A DNA stretch of 64,000 nucleotides from Sphaerisporangium krabiense (lineage in GTDB: Bacteria; Actinomycetota; Actinomycetes; Streptosporangiales; Streptosporangiaceae): contig NZ_JACHBR010000001.1 of assembly GCF_014200435.1 (NCBI RefSeq), positions 4,309,501-4,373,500 on the forward strand, written 5' to 3'. The translations under genes and the position numbers were made by a program. The notes below the pieces were generated by a model that saw nothing but the letters and a program-made list of their open reading frames with translations, was not told where the DNA came from and did not search any database. This document shows, piece by piece, positions 1 to 8,469 of the stretch (the stretch's first letter is position 1; each line of letters starts with the position of its first letter).

Positions 1-167
1 TGTCACGACACACGTATGAACCCGAACGATGGCGCGTGAGATGATGTCCGCGGTGCTTCGCCGGATCTCGGCGTGACCGAATCGGGGGCGGGGGCCACCG
101 TCGTCGGGCGTGCGGTCGCGTGCGTGCGAGGCCCAGTGGTTGCCCGTCCAAGAGCAGGAGGTGCCGC

Positions 168-371
168 ATGTCCGCCAACGCACCGGAGCCCGAGTCGGAG
201 TCCAAGGCGTCCGACGACGAGTTGAAGCGCAAGTTCCGCGAGGCCCTCGAACGCAAGCGCCGCAGCCAGGCCGAGTCCAACGCCGCCGGCCGCGGCAAGA
301 ACAACTCCAAGATCGCCGGCGCCCACGGCCCCGCCGCGGGCAAGCGCTCCTTCCGCCGCAAGAGCGGCTGA
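168..371 (+). CDS. DUF5302 domain-containing small protein
   Basis: A 67-residue, highly charged, probably cytoplasmic protein. The first part is acidic (SANAPEPESESKASDDE), followed by a basic helix (KRKFREALERKRRSQAES) and a Gly/Lys/Arg-rich tail. This composition and length match the actinobacterial DUF5302 family, whose function is unknown. The ATG at 168 is chosen over an in-frame ATG at 120 because a GCAGGAG ribosome site lies 7 bases upstream and the extra residues do not look like the family. It stands alone, with no operon partner visible. The basic tail could bind nucleic acid, but that is only a guess. Confidence 0.85.
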   Translation: MSANAPEPESESKASDDELKRKFREALERKRRSQAESNAAGRGKNNSKIAGAHGPAAGKRSFRRKSG

Positions 372-458
372 CCCACCCACGGGCCGCCCCGCGATCGGCT
401 CGCGCCCGCCACGGCCCACGTCCTCACCAGGCATGGCCGTGGCGGCCGCCGTGCGGGG

Positions 459-935
459 TCAGGGAGCGGTGGGCCAGAACTGGAGTCGGAAGAACTCGGC
501 GTGGTAGGCGTGGCGCGGGAAATCCGGCTCCGTGTCGTTCTCGAAGACCTTGCGCTGCACGCGCACGTTCCACACCGCGTCCCGCTCGCCCAGATCGAAG
601 ACCGTGTGGAGTCGCTCATCCCCTTGGACGTCGCTCAGCGCGCTGATCTTCCCCGAGGTGATGAGAATCGTCCCGGACCACGCGTCCGCCGACCACACCT
701 CCGTCGGCGGCCCCGACCATGACTCGTAGCGGACATGGACGGAGCCTTTGCCGGAAGGCTGCAAGGTGACGCCGTTGGGGCCGGTGTCCAGCCATTCGCC
801 CTCGGCGGGCAGGCCGATCTCCCAGGCCGAGGGATCGGCGAGGCCGAGCTCCCCGTCCTCGTCCTCCACCGCCACGACGCCGTAGACCTCTCGGAGATTC
901 TCGGGCTCCGTGAACGACCTGATGAGTTCCGCCAT
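459..935 (-). CDS. Hypothetical protein, candidate immunity protein for the upstream secreted nuclease
   Basis: A 158-residue acidic, soluble protein with no signal peptide or membrane segment, so it should stay in the cytoplasm. I do not recognise a family. It is predicted beta-rich, with many short hydrophobic strands and Trp residues (WEIGLPAEGEWLDTG, VWNVRVQRKVF, FFRLQFWP). The start at 935 has an AAGGGAAG site directly upstream. It begins about 70 bases after the stop of a secreted NucA/NucB-type nuclease gene on the same strand, with a strong hairpin between them. In Bacillus, the nuclease NucA is paired with the small inhibitor Nin (ComJ); a small acidic protein next to a nuclease fits that arrangement. 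The immunity role is inference from position, size and charge only. Confidence 0.6.
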   Translation of the reverse strand: MAELIRSFTEPENLREVYGVVAVEDEDGELGLADPSAWEIGLPAEGEWLDTGPNGVTLQPSGKGSVHVRYESWSGPPTEVWSADAWSGTILITSGKISALSDVQGDERLHTVFDLGERDAVWNVRVQRKVFENDTEPDFPRHAYHAEFFRLQFWPTAP

Positions 936-960
936 CTTCCCTTTTCCGTCTTTCGGGGAG

Positions 961-990
961 ACCGGGCGCCCCGGGGCCGGGGCGCCCGGT
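961..990. terminator. Perfect 12-bp hairpin between nuclease gene and candidate immunity gene
   Basis: ACCGGGCGCCCC pairs perfectly with GGGGCGCCCGGT around a 6-base loop. It lies between the nuclease stop (1003) and the start of the next gene (935). No T-tract follows on the minus strand, so it may be a weak terminator or an attenuator that sets the ratio of the two products rather than a full stop. Confidence 0.6.
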
Positions 991-1002
991 CAACGGGTCA
1001 CG

Positions 1003-4000
1003 TCACTGGGTGTCGACCCAGAAGATGTCGCTGGTGAGAATCCGGTTGTTCTTGAACCAGAACTTGAGCACCAGGCCGTGCTGAGTGTTCTCAAGGCTTG
1101 GGACGTACCATATCGAGAAGTTGTGGGGAGGTTTCGCGTACGCGGAACCCTGGGCGGTGGCCGCGAACGGGAACTCGTCGCAGTCCTTCCCCGCCTTCTT
1201 CTCCTTGTCCCAGCCCTTGAACTCGATCTCGCAGGTCCGTTCCGTGAAGCCGTGGTTGGCATCTCTCATCGGCGCGTGCGGAACCCGCGTGAGCGCGTTG
1301 CTCGTGCTGCCTCCGGGTATGTCCTTCGGGCCCTTGACGGTGGGGAAGGTCGGTCCTCCCGGCAGGGGATAGGTGACCGCGCCGGGGGTGAGCGCCCTCT
1401 TGACGTGGTCGTAGATGTTGGGGAACTTGACTCCCTTCGCGTTCTGGTCCCCGCGCGTCATGACCAGGGACGGCACGTGGGTCATGACCACACAGCCCCC
1501 CGGCTCGGCGTTCTTGTACCGCACGTAGTCAGCGGAATCGCAGCGCACCGTGTCGGAGACAGGGCTGTTGACGCTCTTGGGGTGCCTGCCGTCGGGCCAT
1601 TTGGTCGACATCTGAAGCGTGTACGTGCAGGACCCCAGCTTGTCGAGCCCGTCCATGCGGGTGGAGGTGTACCGGCCGGTGATGTGCCATTCCTGGGCGC
1701 TCGCGCCCTTCCACTCGCCGAGGGTGCGGTAGCCGGTCATCCCGCCGCCTCCCGGCAGGGTCTGGCAGGCGGTGTTGTTCATGGAGTCGTGCGGGTCGAT
1801 CAACGTGTTGCCGAACGCGATGGGGTAGTTGATCGGGGCGCTGCTCGTGTTGTCGACCCAGATGTGCTTGGACACCTCGAACCGGCGCTCGCGCTGCTTG
1901 GCCTGGATCCTGATCAGGATCCACCCGGTGGCCTCGCCGTCCTTGCTGCCGTTCCACCACCAGGTGGCGCGCCACCTGTGCATGCGGCAGAACGCGAAGC
2001 GGTTCTTCATGTAGCCGTTGTGCATCCTGGCCCGGGTGTCGGTCGTGCACTCGTTGAAGCTGACCTCCTTCGCCTCGTCCTTGCCCGACGGGATCACGCG
2101 CTTGACGTCGGCGGGCGTCGGGTCGGCCCCCGCCGCGACGGCCGCCCTGGCCGGGGGCGCCTCGACACGGAACTCCTTCCACGCCGACCAGGCGCCGGTG
2201 ACGCCGTCGTCCTTGGCCCGCGCCCTCCAGCGCACCGTCCAGCCGTCCTTGAGCGTGCCCGGCGGGACCTGGACGCTCGCCGTGAGGCCCTTGCGCGGGT
2301 CCCCGGCGGTGGTGGTCCAGATCACCTTGTCGCCGCGCGCCAGCTCGACCTCGACACCCGCGCGTCCTGCCTGCACGTTCGCGAGCAGGAAGGGCCGCAG
2401 GGTGCGGGAGACCGGCTTGCCCTTCACGGTCTCGGCGCCCCGGACGCGCAGCGCGTCGACCGTGGCGCCGTCCCTGGCGCCGTCCTTCGCCGCCGCCCGC
2501 GCGCCGAACGCGGTCTGGAAGTACCACGTGTACGGGCTGACGACGTTGCCGGCGGCGTCCTTCGCGCCGTCCACCTGGGCCTCGTAGACGCCCCAGAGCG
2601 GCTCGGCGGGGGTGAAGGTGGCCTGCGTGCCGTCGCCGCTCGCGGCGGTCACGCCGGTGACGTCCGTCTCCTCGAACAGGTTGTAGAGGGTGATCCGGGC
2701 GCCGGTGACGGGCTCGCTGAAGCGCACGGTCACCTGCGTGTCCTGGCCGACGTCCTCGGCGCCGTCCTCGGGCGTGGTGGTGACCACGGTGGGCGGGGTG
2801 GTGTCCGGGCCGCCGGTGGGCGTCGGGGTCGGCGAACCTGAGCCGTCCCGGTAGGTCACGGTGAGCAGAGGACGTACCGCCTGGTCCGTGAAGCGCGAGC
2901 CGCGGAACCCGCGGTCGTACACGGGCGCGGTGCCGGACTCGTCGGCGCCGCGCAGCACCAGGCCGTTGTTCGCCGTGCCCGCCGCCCAGTTCTGGGCGAT
3001 CTCGGTCACCGGCCACGTCCAGGTGGTGTCCGCGGGCGGCTCGCCGTTCGCGCAGGGGGCGGGGTCGCGTGCCACCGACTCGCCGGACCCGGTGTCGGCG
3101 GGCCGGTTGGACCAGTTCAGCGTGCCGGTGCTCCAGGAGCCGGTCACCCGCCGGGCGGTGATGCCCGACCCGGCGCCGCCACACCCGTAGGAGTAGGCGT
3201 TCCGCAGTTCCAGCCGCGCGTCGGTCACGGTCTTCCCCGCGATGGCGCTCGTGTCGAACCTCAGGTACGAGCGCTCGTAGACGGTGTCGACGCCGTTGTC
3301 CCAGGCGCCGGCCCACACGGTGTCGCTCGATCCGTCCACCGCCCCCTCGCTGTCGATCCACGCGTCGTCCTGGACCGGCAGGGTCACCGTGTGGGACGTG
3401 CCCTGCTCGGGGCCGCGCAGTTCGAGCGCGTCGGCGTACAGCGTGACCGCGCCGGCCGGGTACGAGACCCGCAGTTGCGCCGTGGCGGCGTTGGGCGGCA
3501 GCGAGTACTCCTGCTCGACGGGGCTCCAGGTGTCCGCGGGCAGCGGGTAGGAGTCCACGCTGGAGGTGATCAGCGTCCCCGAGGAGTCGAAGAAGTCGAC
3601 GCCGTACTGGACCGTCGTGTCCCCGCCCGTGGGGTAGAACGCCCCGGCGACCGCGTGCAGGTAGCCGGGGTCGACCCGGATCCCCGCCTCGGAGCGGAGG
3701 GTGACGGTGCCCGTGCCGGCCGAGGGCACGAGCTTGGCCGACGCCGTGGCCTCGTGCGCCTTCTCGGTCGAGCGCTGGAGCGTGCCCTCCGCCGCCGTCC
3801 ACGGCGCCGTCTCGGTCTCGAAGTACGGGTTCGCGTTGAGGACCCTGGTCGGCGGCACCGGGGTCGGCTCAGGGTTGGGCGTGGGCGTGGGAACGCCCGG
3901 CGGGAGCGTCGGCTCCGGATCCTTGGCGGCCTCCGCCACCTCCTCGTCGGTGAGGTCGTCCGGATAGTACGCGCCGAGCAGCGGCTCCTCGACCGACCTG

Positions 4001-5658
4001 CCGTTCGCCGCCGCGTCCTGCTGCGCCTCCTCGGGCGTGATGGCACGGCCGGGCGCCTCGTCGCCGTCGTACATGTTGCTCGCCGCCCACTGCTTGTCCT
4101 CCTCGTAGGAGGACGCGGGGAGCGGCTCGTCGCCCGGGTACTCGCGGATGACGGCCAGCGGCTCGTCCGGCGCGTCGTACTCGACGAACAGCACGGGGCC
4201 GCGGCCGTCGACGCCGGCCCACTCGGTGCTCAGGAACTCGCGGTAGTTCGAGGTGCCGCTGGTGTCACCGTAGGCGGCGATCTGCAGTCCGTAGTTCGCG
4301 GAGCCGTTGGCCCATGCCTGCACGATGCCCTCGATGGAGTAGTACAGCTCCTTCGACGGCTGGTTGCAGTTGACGTAGTTGTTGCCGGCCTTCCTGATGC
4401 GGCCGACGCCGCCGCCCTTGATCGCCTGCCCCGTGTTGGTGGTGGACGGCTGCCGGTCCCAGCGAAGGTTGACCGAGCTGGAGGAGTTCAGCGCCCAGTC
4501 GCTGGTGACGCGCCTGACGACCATCTTCGGCGTGTCGTCGGGTCCGCCGCAGTGGGTGGTGAGGTAGTTCCAGGGACGCACGTCGGCGTTGAGGATCGGC
4601 CGGCCGTACCAGGGGGCGCCGCTCAGGTTGTACTTCAGGTAGGAGCGGTAGATGTAGTACGAGCTCTCGCCGTCGAAGTTGTTCCGGCCCGCGACGATCG
4701 CGTCCATGTACTGCTGGCCGGTGCCCACGGCGTACCGGGGGTCGCTGCCGACGAACGTGTCGGAGGGGAAGCCGGCGCCGTACCACGGGGTGGGGTTGGC
4801 CAGCAGCGTGACCGGATAGGTGGTCGCCGGGTCGGCCAGGAACGCGGCGTCCGGCTTGTACACGAGGTCGGTCCCGTCGATCGTGACGGGGACGCCGCTG
4901 ACCCTCGCCGAGGCCAGCGATCGCGCGGCGCCGGCGTCGAGCATCGTGCCAGGGGAGAGGTCGGCGACCTTCTTGCCCTCGTCCAGCACCTCGGCTTGAC
5001 CGGACTTCATGCGATATTTCAGGCCGGCGCCGGGGTCGATGGGGAGGCGGAAGGTCACCGGCTTGGCGGGCCGCTGCCTGATGACGATCTTCTGCCGGAC
5101 GCCGGTCGCGGCCACCTGCACCACCAGGTCGACCCCGGGACCGTAGGCGTCGGCGTAGGTCGCGCTGTCGCCGGACAGCGCCGGAGCCGGCAGCTTGGCC
5201 GCGGACGCCACCTGCGCCGACCCGTCGGCGGTCCTGACGCGCAGCAGGGCGGTGTCGCCGCCGGGCGACAGGCGCACCTCGTCCTTGACCGACTTCGGCC
5301 TGACGGCCGACCCGTCGCGGACGAGGGTGGTGTCGATCGCCTGCCACTTCCCGCCGCGGTCCTTGAAGCGCACCGGGGTCTGGTAGACGTACGTGCCGAC
5401 CGTCTTGCCGTTCGCGTTGGCGACGGTCGTCATGTTCTCGGTGTTGAGGCTGGGGATCTCGACCGGCTTGCCCAGCTTCTTGGCCTCGGCCTTGGCGGCG
5501 TCGACGGGCCCGGGAGCGGGAGTGGGGACCGGAGGCGGCGCGGCCGACGCGGTCCCGGGAAGCGCGGTGATGAGAGAGGTGACGAGCAGTACTGCGGTGA
5601 GCGAGGCGCGGCGTCTGCCGCTGGGTAATCTCCGCGCTCCGTGAATGAGTGTGTTCAC
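1003..5658 (-). CDS. Large secreted DNRLRE-domain protein with C-terminal NucA/NucB-like nuclease domain
   Basis: About 1551 residues. The N-terminus is a Sec signal (basic stretch, then LTAVLLVTSLITALPG and an ASA cleavage site). Next come a beta-rich region, a first DNRLRE-type domain at about 290-495, an acidic Pro/Thr linker, a jelly-roll-like module at about 605-760, a second DNRLRE-type domain at about 765-935, a Big_5-like Ig domain (TPPTVVTTTPEDGAEDVGQD), and a long C-terminal part. The last 130 residues carry CDEFPFA (about 1493-1499) and a terminal NNRILTSDIFWV. These match the NucA/NucB DNase family, whose CDE(Y/F)PFAS segment holds catalytic residues. The architecture resembles polymorphic surface toxins with a C-terminal nuclease. 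The GTG at 5658 is preferred (GAAGGA upstream); an ATG at 5703 would add 15 residues but lacks a ribosome site. Nuclease activity is inferred from the motif. Confidence 0.85.
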   Translation of the reverse strand: MNTLIHGARRLPSGRRRASLTAVLLVTSLITALPGTASAAPPPVPTPAPGPVDAAKAEAKKLGKPVEIPSLNTENMTTVANANGKTVGTYVYQTPVRFKDRGGKWQAIDTTLVRDGSAVRPKSVKDEVRLSPGGDTALLRVRTADGSAQVASAAKLPAPALSGDSATYADAYGPGVDLVVQVAATGVRQKIVIRQRPAKPVTFRLPIDPGAGLKYRMKSGQAEVLDEGKKVADLSPGTMLDAGAARSLASARVSGVPVTIDGTDLVYKPDAAFLADPATTYPVTLLANPTPWYGAGFPSDTFVGSDPRYAVGTGQQYMDAIVAGRNNFDGESSYYIYRSYLKYNLSGAPWYGRPILNADVRPWNYLTTHCGGPDDTPKMVVRRVTSDWALNSSSSVNLRWDRQPSTTNTGQAIKGGGVGRIRKAGNNYVNCNQPSKELYYSIEGIVQAWANGSANYGLQIAAYGDTSGTSNYREFLSTEWAGVDGRGPVLFVEYDAPDEPLAVIREYPGDEPLPASSYEEDKQWAASNMYDGDEAPGRAITPEEAQQDAAANGRSVEEPLLGAYYPDDLTDEEVAEAAKDPEPTLPPGVPTPTPNPEPTPVPPTRVLNANPYFETETAPWTAAEGTLQRSTEKAHEATASAKLVPSAGTGTVTLRSEAGIRVDPGYLHAVAGAFYPTGGDTTVQYGVDFFDSSGTLITSSVDSYPLPADTWSPVEQEYSLPPNAATAQLRVSYPAGAVTLYADALELRGPEQGTSHTVTLPVQDDAWIDSEGAVDGSSDTVWAGAWDNGVDTVYERSYLRFDTSAIAGKTVTDARLELRNAYSYGCGGAGSGITARRVTGSWSTGTLNWSNRPADTGSGESVARDPAPCANGEPPADTTWTWPVTEIAQNWAAGTANNGLVLRGADESGTAPVYDRGFRGSRFTDQAVRPLLTVTYRDGSGSPTPTPTGGPDTTPPTVVTTTPEDGAEDVGQDTQVTVRFSEPVTGARITLYNLFEETDVTGVTAASGDGTQATFTPAEPLWGVYEAQVDGAKDAAGNVVSPYTWYFQTAFGARAAAKDGARDGATVDALRVRGAETVKGKPVSRTLRPFLLANVQAGRAGVEVELARGDKVIWTTTAGDPRKGLTASVQVPPGTLKDGWTVRWRARAKDDGVTGAWSAWKEFRVEAPPARAAVAAGADPTPADVKRVIPSGKDEAKEVSFNECTTDTRARMHNGYMKNRFAFCRMHRWRATWWWNGSKDGEATGWILIRIQAKQRERRFEVSKHIWVDNTSSAPINYPIAFGNTLIDPHDSMNNTACQTLPGGGGMTGYRTLGEWKGASAQEWHITGRYTSTRMDGLDKLGSCTYTLQMSTKWPDGRHPKSVNSPVSDTVRCDSADYVRYKNAEPGGCVVMTHVPSLVMTRGDQNAKGVKFPNIYDHVKRALTPGAVTYPLPGGPTFPTVKGPKDIPGGSTSNALTRVPHAPMRDANHGFTERTCEIEFKGWDKEKKAGKDCDEFPFAATAQGSAYAKPPHNFSIWYVPSLENTQHGLVLKFWFKNNRILTSDIFWVDTQ

Positions 5659-6180
5659 TCTGTCCTTCGCATGATCGGCGGTCAGGTCCGCGCTGATCTT
5701 CACACCCGTCCGGAATGTTGTAAAGCATCAAAATCGTGAGCGGTCCGGCATTCTCCGTGTTCTTTGAATTTCGCCGTCTCGCGGGGCTGGATTTGTGGCG
5801 GACCTCGTGATTTATAATCGGCCTGCCGTCGTGACGTGCACCGTTCGTCGCCGTGGTGACGTGGTATACGCGCTGTTCAGAAGGGGTGACGTACGGTTCG
5901 GATTGAGACGGGGCCGCGCGGGTTCGCGGGAAAACAATGTGACGGCGTCGTCGCTTTCCGTTGACTAGGCGGGGTGCCGTGCGGGCCGGGACGGAAGCCG
6001 GAGTTCCGGTGGGCGGACCGGGGTGTCCGCGGCCCTTCTGGGAGGTCTTCCTCCGGGGGCGATTTTCGTGCGCGCCGGATGCCGTTTCTCGATGACACGC
6101 CCGCGTGCGTTCTTATGAAGCGCCTTATGTGTGCGTCCGGGCCGCGCGACCGCGGTGGGAACGGCCGCGGGAAAAGAAAC
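5659..6180. other. Intergenic region, upstream of the nuclease gene
   Basis: About 520 bases without a convincing gene. Its first half is clearly richer in A and T than the surroundings (for example around 5720-5780 and 5800-5820), as expected for the promoter and leader of the minus-strand nuclease gene. I cannot pick a confident -35/-10 pair. Confidence 0.5.
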
Positions 6181-6204
6181 GGCGCCCGCGGATGGGCGGG
6201 CGCC
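6181..6204 (-). terminator. Rho-independent terminator after the acyl-CoA dehydrogenase gene
   Basis: GGCGCCCGC and GCGGGCGCC form a perfect 9-bp stem with a 6-base loop, about 20 bases past the stop at 6224. On the minus strand it is followed by the T-rich run GTTTCTTTTC, giving a classic intrinsic terminator. Confidence 0.75.
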
Positions 6205-6223
6205 GCGCACGGAGGGGCGGAGG

Positions 6224-7387
6224 TCAGCGGAAGGCGTCCAGGCCGGTGAGGGTGCGGCCGAGGGTGAGGGCGTGGACCTCGTCGGTGCCCTCGTAGGTCG
6301 CGACCGTCTCCAGGTTCACCATGTGCCGCATCACCGGGTACTCGAGGGTGATGCCGTTCGCGCCGTGGATGCTCCGGGCCGTCGCCGCGACCCGCTGCGC
6401 GGCGCGCACGTTGGCGAGCTTGCCGAAGCTGACGTGCGCGTGCGTGGCCCGGCCCTCGTCCTTCAGGCGGCCGACGCGCAGCGCCGTCATCATCGCGTGG
6501 TTGACGTCCACCAGCATGTCGGCGAGCTTGGCCTGCGTGAGCTGGAAGCCGGCGATGGGCCGGCCGAACTGCGTCCGGTGGACGGCGTAGTCGAGCGCGG
6601 CGGCCAGGCACGCCCGCGCCGCCCCCGCGGCCCCCCACACGATGCCGTACCGCGCCTCCGAGAGGCACGACAGCGGCGCCTTGAGCCCGTCCGCGCCCGG
6701 CAGCAGCGCGTCGCCGGGCAGCCGCACGCCGTCCAGCACCAGTTCGGAGGTGATCGACGCGCGCAGCGACAGCTTCCTGTGCACGAGGTTCGCCGTGAAG
6801 CCCGGCGCGGAGGTGGGCACCACGAAGCCGCGGATGCCCTCGTCGGTCGCCGCCCAGACGATCGCGACGTCGGCCACCGAGCCGTTGGTGATCCACATCT
6901 TCGTGCCGTCCAGCACCCAGTCGCCGCCGTCGCGGCGCGCGCGGGTGCGCATCGAGCCCGGGTCGCTGCCGGAGTCCGGCTCGGTGAGGCCGAAGCAGCC
7001 GATCACGTCCCCCGACGCCATGCGCGGCAGCCACTCGTCCTTCTGGCCGGGCGAGCCGTACTTGTGGATCGCCGTCATCGCCAGCGACCCCTGCACGGAC
7101 ACGAAGCTGCGCAGCCCGCTGTCCACGGCCTCCAGCTCCCGGCACGCCAGGCCGTAACTGACCGCGTTCGTGCCCGCGCAGCCGTACCCGGTCAGGTGCA
7201 TGCCGAAGACGCCCAGCTTGCCGAACCCCTTGGCCAGGCCGCGCGGGTCGGGGAGGGTGCCGGCGTCGAACCAGTCGGCGACGTGCGGCAGAAGCTCGGC
7301 GCTCGCGTAGGCCCGCACCGCGTCGCGGATCGCGCGCTCCTCGTCCGAGAGCTGCCGGTCGACTTCGAGAAAGTCCTGCGAATCCAT
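6224..7387 (-). CDS. gcdH: Acyl-CoA dehydrogenase, glutaryl-CoA dehydrogenase type
   Basis: A 387-residue FAD-dependent acyl-CoA dehydrogenase of normal length. The order is an N-terminal helical domain, the FAD-binding beta domain signature (CFGLTEPDSGSDPGSM, KMWITNG) and the C-terminal helical domain. VDSGLRS in the substrate pocket and the catalytic-base segment TYEGTDE closely match glutaryl-CoA dehydrogenases, where the Arg holds the distal carboxylate and the Glu removes the alpha proton. The expected reaction is oxidation and decarboxylation of glutaryl-CoA to crotonyl-CoA. Start 7387 is used because upstream in-frame codons add a non-conserved tail. No lysine or tryptophan degradation genes are adjacent, so substrate assignment rests on motifs only. 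Confidence 0.87.
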   Translation of the reverse strand: MDSQDFLEVDRQLSDEERAIRDAVRAYASAELLPHVADWFDAGTLPDPRGLAKGFGKLGVFGMHLTGYGCAGTNAVSYGLACRELEAVDSGLRSFVSVQGSLAMTAIHKYGSPGQKDEWLPRMASGDVIGCFGLTEPDSGSDPGSMRTRARRDGGDWVLDGTKMWITNGSVADVAIVWAATDEGIRGFVVPTSAPGFTANLVHRKLSLRASITSELVLDGVRLPGDALLPGADGLKAPLSCLSEARYGIVWGAAGAARACLAAALDYAVHRTQFGRPIAGFQLTQAKLADMLVDVNHAMMTALRVGRLKDEGRATHAHVSFGKLANVRAAQRVAATARSIHGANGITLEYPVMRHMVNLETVATYEGTDEVHALTLGRTLTGLDAFR

Positions 7388-7499
7388 ACCGTCACCGTGA
7401 AAAGGGTCGCGGAGGTGCCCGTCTGGGCCGCTCCTGTTACCAGCAGCCAATCACAGCCCCTCTTGGCGCCCGCAACGTCCCCGAGCGGGACGACGGGTC

Positions 7500-7721
7500 T
7501 CATCCGCCGGCGGCGTCCCCGTTCTCCCAGCGCAGCAGGTCGCCCGGCTGGCACTCCAGCGCCTCGCACAGCGCGGCCAGCGTCGTGAACCGCACCGCCT
7601 TGGCACGGCCGTTCTTCAGCACCGCCAGGTTGGCGGGCGTGATCCCGACGCGGTCCGCGAGCTCGCCCACGGACATCTTCCGCTTGGCCAGCATCACGTC
7701 GATGTCGACGACGATCGGCAT
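7500..7721 (-). CDS. Xre/Cro-CI family HTH regulator of the DUF2975 pair
   Basis: A 73-residue single-domain helix-turn-helix protein. It begins MPIVVDIDVMLAKRKMSVGELADRVG and has the turn and recognition helix GITPANLAVLKNGRAK, ending in ECQPGDLLRW, which is typical of small YozG-like Cro/CI repressors. It overlaps the stop of the DUF2975 gene by one base (TGATG), so the two are co-translated. Such regulators usually accompany DUF2975 membrane proteins and act on their own promoter; the palindrome at 8251-8267 is the likely binding site. Confidence 0.88.
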   Translation of the reverse strand: MPIVVDIDVMLAKRKMSVGELADRVGITPANLAVLKNGRAKAVRFTTLAALCEALECQPGDLLRWENGDAAGG

Positions 7722-8218
7722 CAGATCACCTCGTCCAGCTCGGCCCGCATCCGTGTCGCCTCGATGTCGCGCGCGACGGCCTGGGCGAGCAGCATGCGCA
7801 GCACGAGCACGATGAGGGCGACCCCGAAGATCGCCACCATGACCCCGCCCATCATGAGGATCATGCCAGGGGGGACGGCATCGCCGGGCGCCAGGAGGAA
7901 GGCGAGCGCGGCCATCAGGAGGGCCGCCGCCACGACCGCGCCGATCACGACGTCCACGTACCGGAAGGCGGCGTGGGAGAACACCGTGCCGCGCGCCACC
8001 ATCGCCACCAGCCGCCACACGCAGACCAGGACGACCTCGACCATGACCATGCCGAGCACGGCGATCGTCAGGAACGGGACGCGCAGCGGCGCGAAGCCGG
8101 GGTCGGCCCCCTCCAGGTCCGCGGCCATCAGCGGCGCCATCACGGCCTGCACGAACACCGAACCGGCGAGCAGCGCCACGAGCACGGCGCGCAGCGCGAG
8201 CACTGTCAGCTTCCCCAT
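7721..8218 (-). CDS. DUF2975 domain-containing membrane protein
   Basis: A 165-residue integral membrane protein with four predicted membrane segments: residues about 5-30 (LTVLALRAVLVALLAGSVF), 45-70, 88-110 and 118-142. Length and topology fit DUF2975, a family with unknown function that is nearly always linked to a small Cro/CI regulator, as here. The start at 8218 has a GGGAGAG ribosome site three bases upstream. It is the first gene of a two-gene operon, with a palindromic operator about 35 bases upstream. Confidence 0.87.
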   Translation of the reverse strand: MGKLTVLALRAVLVALLAGSVFVQAVMAPLMAADLEGADPGFAPLRVPFLTIAVLGMVMVEVVLVCVWRLVAMVARGTVFSHAAFRYVDVVIGAVVAAALLMAALAFLLAPGDAVPPGMILMMGGVMVAIFGVALIVLVLRMLLAQAVARDIEATRMRAELDEVI

Positions 8219-8250
8219 CGTCTCTCCCTCGATCGATTGACGATGGAAAC

Positions 8251-8267
8251 CTATCGAAATTCGATAG
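8251..8267. promoter_or_regulatory. Palindromic operator of the DUF2975-HTH operon
   Basis: CTATCGAAATTCGATAG is a perfect 8+1+8 inverted repeat about 33 bases upstream of the DUF2975 start, in an AT-rich pocket of otherwise GC-rich sequence. Probable autoregulatory site for the small HTH protein at 7500-7721. Confidence 0.65.
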
Positions 8268-8344
8268 CCCCGACTAGAGGGTGAGCCGGAGGACAGGCGC
8301 GGGGGCTGGGCGGACGTCCGGAGTCTGTAGCGGGCGGACCGTTC

Positions 8345-8355
8345 GGGGGGGGGGG
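8345..8355. repeat. Run of 11 G
   Basis: An uninterrupted run of eleven G residues in the intergenic region 8268-8469. It lies outside any gene. Such runs are prone to slippage and to sequencing error, so its exact length is uncertain. Confidence 0.6.
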
Positions 8356-8469
8356 CGTGGGCGGGCGGACCCGGTCCCCGTCGCGCTCGTGGACGAGTCG
8401 CGCGGCATCGAGGGGCCGGGTCCGCGTCTCTCCCGGATGTCCGGGCTGCCGCAGGCCTCTGGGCCGGGT

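Noticed and set aside
910-2841. A 643-residue open frame on the plus strand opposite the nuclease gene
   Set aside because: Composition is dominated by Arg, Gly, Val and Ala as expected from the antisense of a GC-rich gene; the minus-strand frame has signal peptide, domains and a motif.
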